Positions 61,988 to 64,000 of a stretch of 64,000 nucleotides of DNA are shown here, one piece after another. A program made the translations under genes and the position numbers. The notes under the pieces were generated by a model. The model was not told the origin of the DNA, did no database searches, and saw nothing but the letters and a program-made list of their open reading frames with translations. The stretch comes from Polycladomyces abyssicola (GTDB lineage: Bacteria > Bacillota > Bacilli > Thermoactinomycetales > JIR-001). The stretch's first letter is position 1. The number at the start of each line of letters is the position of its first letter. The stretch covers positions 1,910,001-1,974,000 of the forward strand of contig NZ_AP024601.1 of assembly GCF_018326425.1 (NCBI RefSeq), written 5' to 3'.

Positions 61988-64000
61988 CACGTACTCCTCC
62001 TTCCGTTCCGGGCATACGGTAATCCGCTCTTTGCCATTTTCGTTCTACTTCCACCCCGCGTGTCGGACGCCGGTTGGCAAAACGCGGGTTGTGCCGGGGT
62101 AACGGTTCGGTCGGCGGTTCGTCCAATACCTCCATACGGACGGTATATTCTTTGTACGCCGGGGTATCCGTCTCCCGATCCGTGTCATTACCCGTCAACA
62201 GGTTGACAGCACCCTCTTCGTGATCATTCATGGTGAGATACAACTCCCGCCCCCGCACACGATCCGTCACCAACACAGGTACCCGCACTTGACCGTACGG
62301 AGAGGTGAGACGAACCCACATACCGTTCCTCAGCCCCCGCTCCTTCGCCACTTCGGGCGACACTTCCACGAACGCGCGCGGAACTTTGGATCGGATGCCA
62401 GCGGAGCGAGCAGTCATGTTGCCTTCGTGGAAATGTTCCAATATGCGACCATTATTCAAATGCAGGTCATACGACGGTTCCCGTTTACGCGGCGGAATCC
62501 ATGTCATCGGATGCAGACGTGCCTTCCCGTCCGGGAAAGCAAAACGATCGCGATACAGCAGCGGGGTGTCCGTTCCGTCCGGTAGGACCGGCCATTGTAA
62601 ACTGCGGTATCCTTCCAGCCGCTCATACGTGACCCCGGCAAACATCGGTGACAAACGGGCCGCTTCCGCCATGATTTCACCCGGATGTTCATATGACCAG
62701 TCCGCTCCCAAGGATCGCGCCACCTTTTGGATGATTTGCCAATCCGGCAACGAATCCCCCAGTGGTTCCAGCGCCGGATACAACCGTTGAATCCGCCGTT
62801 CGGTGTTGGTAAATGTCCCTTCCTTCTCCAAACTGGGGCTGGCGGGGAGTACGACATCCGCAAACTGCGCCGTTCGCGTCAAAAACAGATCCTGCACAAT
62901 GAGAAACTCCAATTGTTCAAAAGCGCGCTGCACCCGTCGAGCATTGGCATCCACCAGTGCCATATCCTCTCCGACGATGTACATGGCTTTCAATCGTCCG
63001 TCGTGGATCGCATCCACCATCTGGTGATTGTTCCATCCCGGCCGGTCCGGCAACGAAACACCCCACGCTTCTTCATACCGCTTTCGGACACGCTCATCCG
63101 TCACCGGTTCATACCCGGGAAACATATGCGGCATCGCACCGAAATCGCTGGCCCCCTGGACGTTGTTGTGTCCCCTGAGCGGATAGGCCCCTGTGCCGGG
63201 ACGGCCGTAATTTCCCGTCACGAGAAGCAGATTGGAAATGGCGGTGCTGGTATCGCTTCCCCCTGTATGTTGGGTGACGCCCATCGCCCAAAGGATGCAA
63301 ACAGTATCGGCATCGCGGATCATCTCCGCCGCCCGGATCAGGTCAGACACTGCAATCCCCGTAATTTCCTCGGCAAAATCCATTGTAAACGGTTCCAAAC
63401 TACGCCTGTATTCCTCTAAACCGTTCACCCGCTCCTCCAAAAACGACGCATCGTGCCATCCTTGATCCAGAATGTAGCGAGCCAGCGCCGACAACCATAC
63501 GAAATCCGTCCCCGGCCGGGGGCGCAGGAACAGATCTGCCCGCTCCGCCATCTCATGTTTGCGCAGATCGGCGACAATCACCTTCTGGCCGTGCAGTTTT
63601 TGCGCGCGTTTGATCCTCGTCGCCAGTACCGGATGAGACTCGGCCGTGTTGGAACCGACGATGATGACCAAATCCGCCTGTGCGATATCCGAGATCGATC
63701 CCGAATCTCCGCCGTATCCGACCGTGCGGAACAAACCTTGCGTGGCGGGCGATTGGCAATATCGGGAGCAATTGTCTACATTGTGGGTACCAATAACAGC
63801 ACGGGCCAACTTCTGCATCAGATAGGCTTCTTCGTTGGTACATTTGGAAGAAGCGATCAACCCGATGGCATCCGGACCGTACCGGTCCCTGATCGCTCCC
63901 AGCTTCTCGCCGATCACGGCCATCGCTTCCTCCCAGTCCGCCTCTTCAAAGACATCCCCGCGCCGGATCAGCGGTCGGGTCAACCGCTCCTCGCTGTTGA
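61938..64000 (-). CDS. Formate dehydrogenase, molybdopterin subunit (partial)
   Basis: C-terminal about 687 residues of an Mo-bisPGD oxidoreductase (YrhE/FdhF type); the frame stays open to the window edge, so the N-terminal iron-sulfur domains lie outside. The catalytic Cys is in NCSRYCQSPAT (Cys, not Sec), followed by cofactor-binding blocks VGSNTAESHPV, RGHNNVQGASDFG and the C-terminal molydopterin-binding domain (NNGRILEHFHEGNMT). The last 25 residues are a basic tail overlapping the next gene. With fdhD it suggests formate oxidation. Confidence 0.93.
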   Translation of the reverse strand, partial: NSEERLTRPLIRRGDVFEEADWEEAMAVIGEKLGAIRDRYGPDAIGLIASSKCTNEEAYLMQKLARAVIGTHNVDNCSRYCQSPATQGLFRTVGYGGDSGSISDIAQADLVIIVGSNTAESHPVLATRIKRAQKLHGQKVIVADLRKHEMAERADLFLRPRPGTDFVWLSALARYILDQGWHDASFLEERVNGLEEYRRSLEPFTMDFAEEITGIAVSDLIRAAEMIRDADTVCILWAMGVTQHTGGSDTSTAISNLLLVTGNYGRPGTGAYPLRGHNNVQGASDFGAMPHMFPGYEPVTDERVRKRYEEAWGVSLPDRPGWNNHQMVDAIHDGRLKAMYIVGEDMALVDANARRVQRAFEQLEFLIVQDLFLTRTAQFADVVLPASPSLEKEGTFTNTERRIQRLYPALEPLGDSLPDWQIIQKVARSLGADWSYEHPGEIMAEAARLSPMFAGVTYERLEGYRSLQWPVLPDGTDTPLLYRDRFAFPDGKARLHPMTWIPPRKREPSYDLHLNNGRILEHFHEGNMTARSAGIRSKVPRAFVEVSPEVAKERGLRNGMWVRLTSPYGQVRVPVLVTDRVRGRELYLTMNDHEEGAVNLLTGNDTDRETDTPAYKEYTVRMEVLDEPPTEPLPRHNPRFANRRPTRGVEVERKWQRADYRMPGTEGGVRDGRTHERNRFQPENRR

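Noticed and set aside
1-64000. CRISPR arrays, tRNA, rRNA, prophage or intact insertion sequences
   Set aside because: No regular repeat-spacer pattern, cloverleaf, rRNA stretch or full transposase/integrase gene was seen.

Overview
The window reads as chromosomal backbone of a Gram-positive, endospore-forming Firmicute of moderate to high G+C. The evidence is a complete spoVM, a gerABC-type germinant receptor operon, the DPA transporter spoVV (ylbJ), the FapR lipid regulon, remA and rqcH. Gene order and protein style suggest a thermophilic Thermoactinomycetaceae-like bacillus, but this is inference because there is no rRNA here. Many genes start with GTG or TTG behind strong AGGAGG sites, and most genes lie on the minus strand.

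Read right to left (the direction of transcription), the backbone follows the Bacillus subtilis yloA-to-rnc order: rqcH, Ca2+ ATPase (yloB), yicC (yloC), remA, gmk, rpoZ, coaBC, priA, def, fmt, rsmB, rlmN, prpC, prkC, rsgA, rpe, thiN, spoVM, rpmB, asp23 (yloU), fakA (yloV), sdaAB, sdaAA, recG, fapR, plsX, fab genes, rnc. Three blocks interrupt it. They are (a) dapF, lysE, pgi, a galT-galK-galE-M24-ROK operon and an APC permease between yloB and yicC; (b) gerA-gerB-gerC plus a membrane GAF gene between rsmB and rlmN; and (c) the ylb cluster (rsmD, coaD, spoVV, ylbK, ylbL, ylbN, rpmF) between recG and fapR. The right edge carries fdhD, a DUF1641 gene and a formate dehydrogenase alpha subunit that runs off the window.

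Region by region: 0-7.3 kb holds fatty-acid and phospholipid synthesis (fapR-plsX-fabH-fabD-fabG-acpP-fabF-rnc) with a clear FapR operator over its promoter. 7.3-15 kb holds the ylb cluster, with a candidate forespore small RNA and three unfamiliar small genes. 15-22.3 kb holds recG, serine dehydratase, DegV/FakA and Asp23, with a relic of an IS200/IS605-type element between the last two. 22.4-29.8 kb holds rpmB, spoVM, thiamine salvage, rpe, rsgA, the PrkC/PrpC pair and rlmN. 30-34.9 kb is the germination operon. 35-43.6 kb is housekeeping. 43.9-51.2 kb holds the permease and the galactose (Leloir) operon under a putative cre site and ROK operator. 51.3-60.6 kb holds pgi, lysE, dapF, the Ca2+ ATPase and rqcH.

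The most noteworthy items are the structured plus-strand RNA at 12864-13010, with a sigma-F-like promoter and terminator beside rsmD (probable CsfG); the IS605-like relic with an omegaRNA-like fold at 21.5-21.8 kb; a 41-codon basic membrane peptide gene with its own promoter and terminator (14810-14935); an M24-fold protein in the gal operon that has lost its metal ligands; and an unidentified three-way-junction RNA fold followed by a terminator ahead of yicC (43.7-43.9 kb). spoVM and rpmF are very short genes that simple ORF calling misses.
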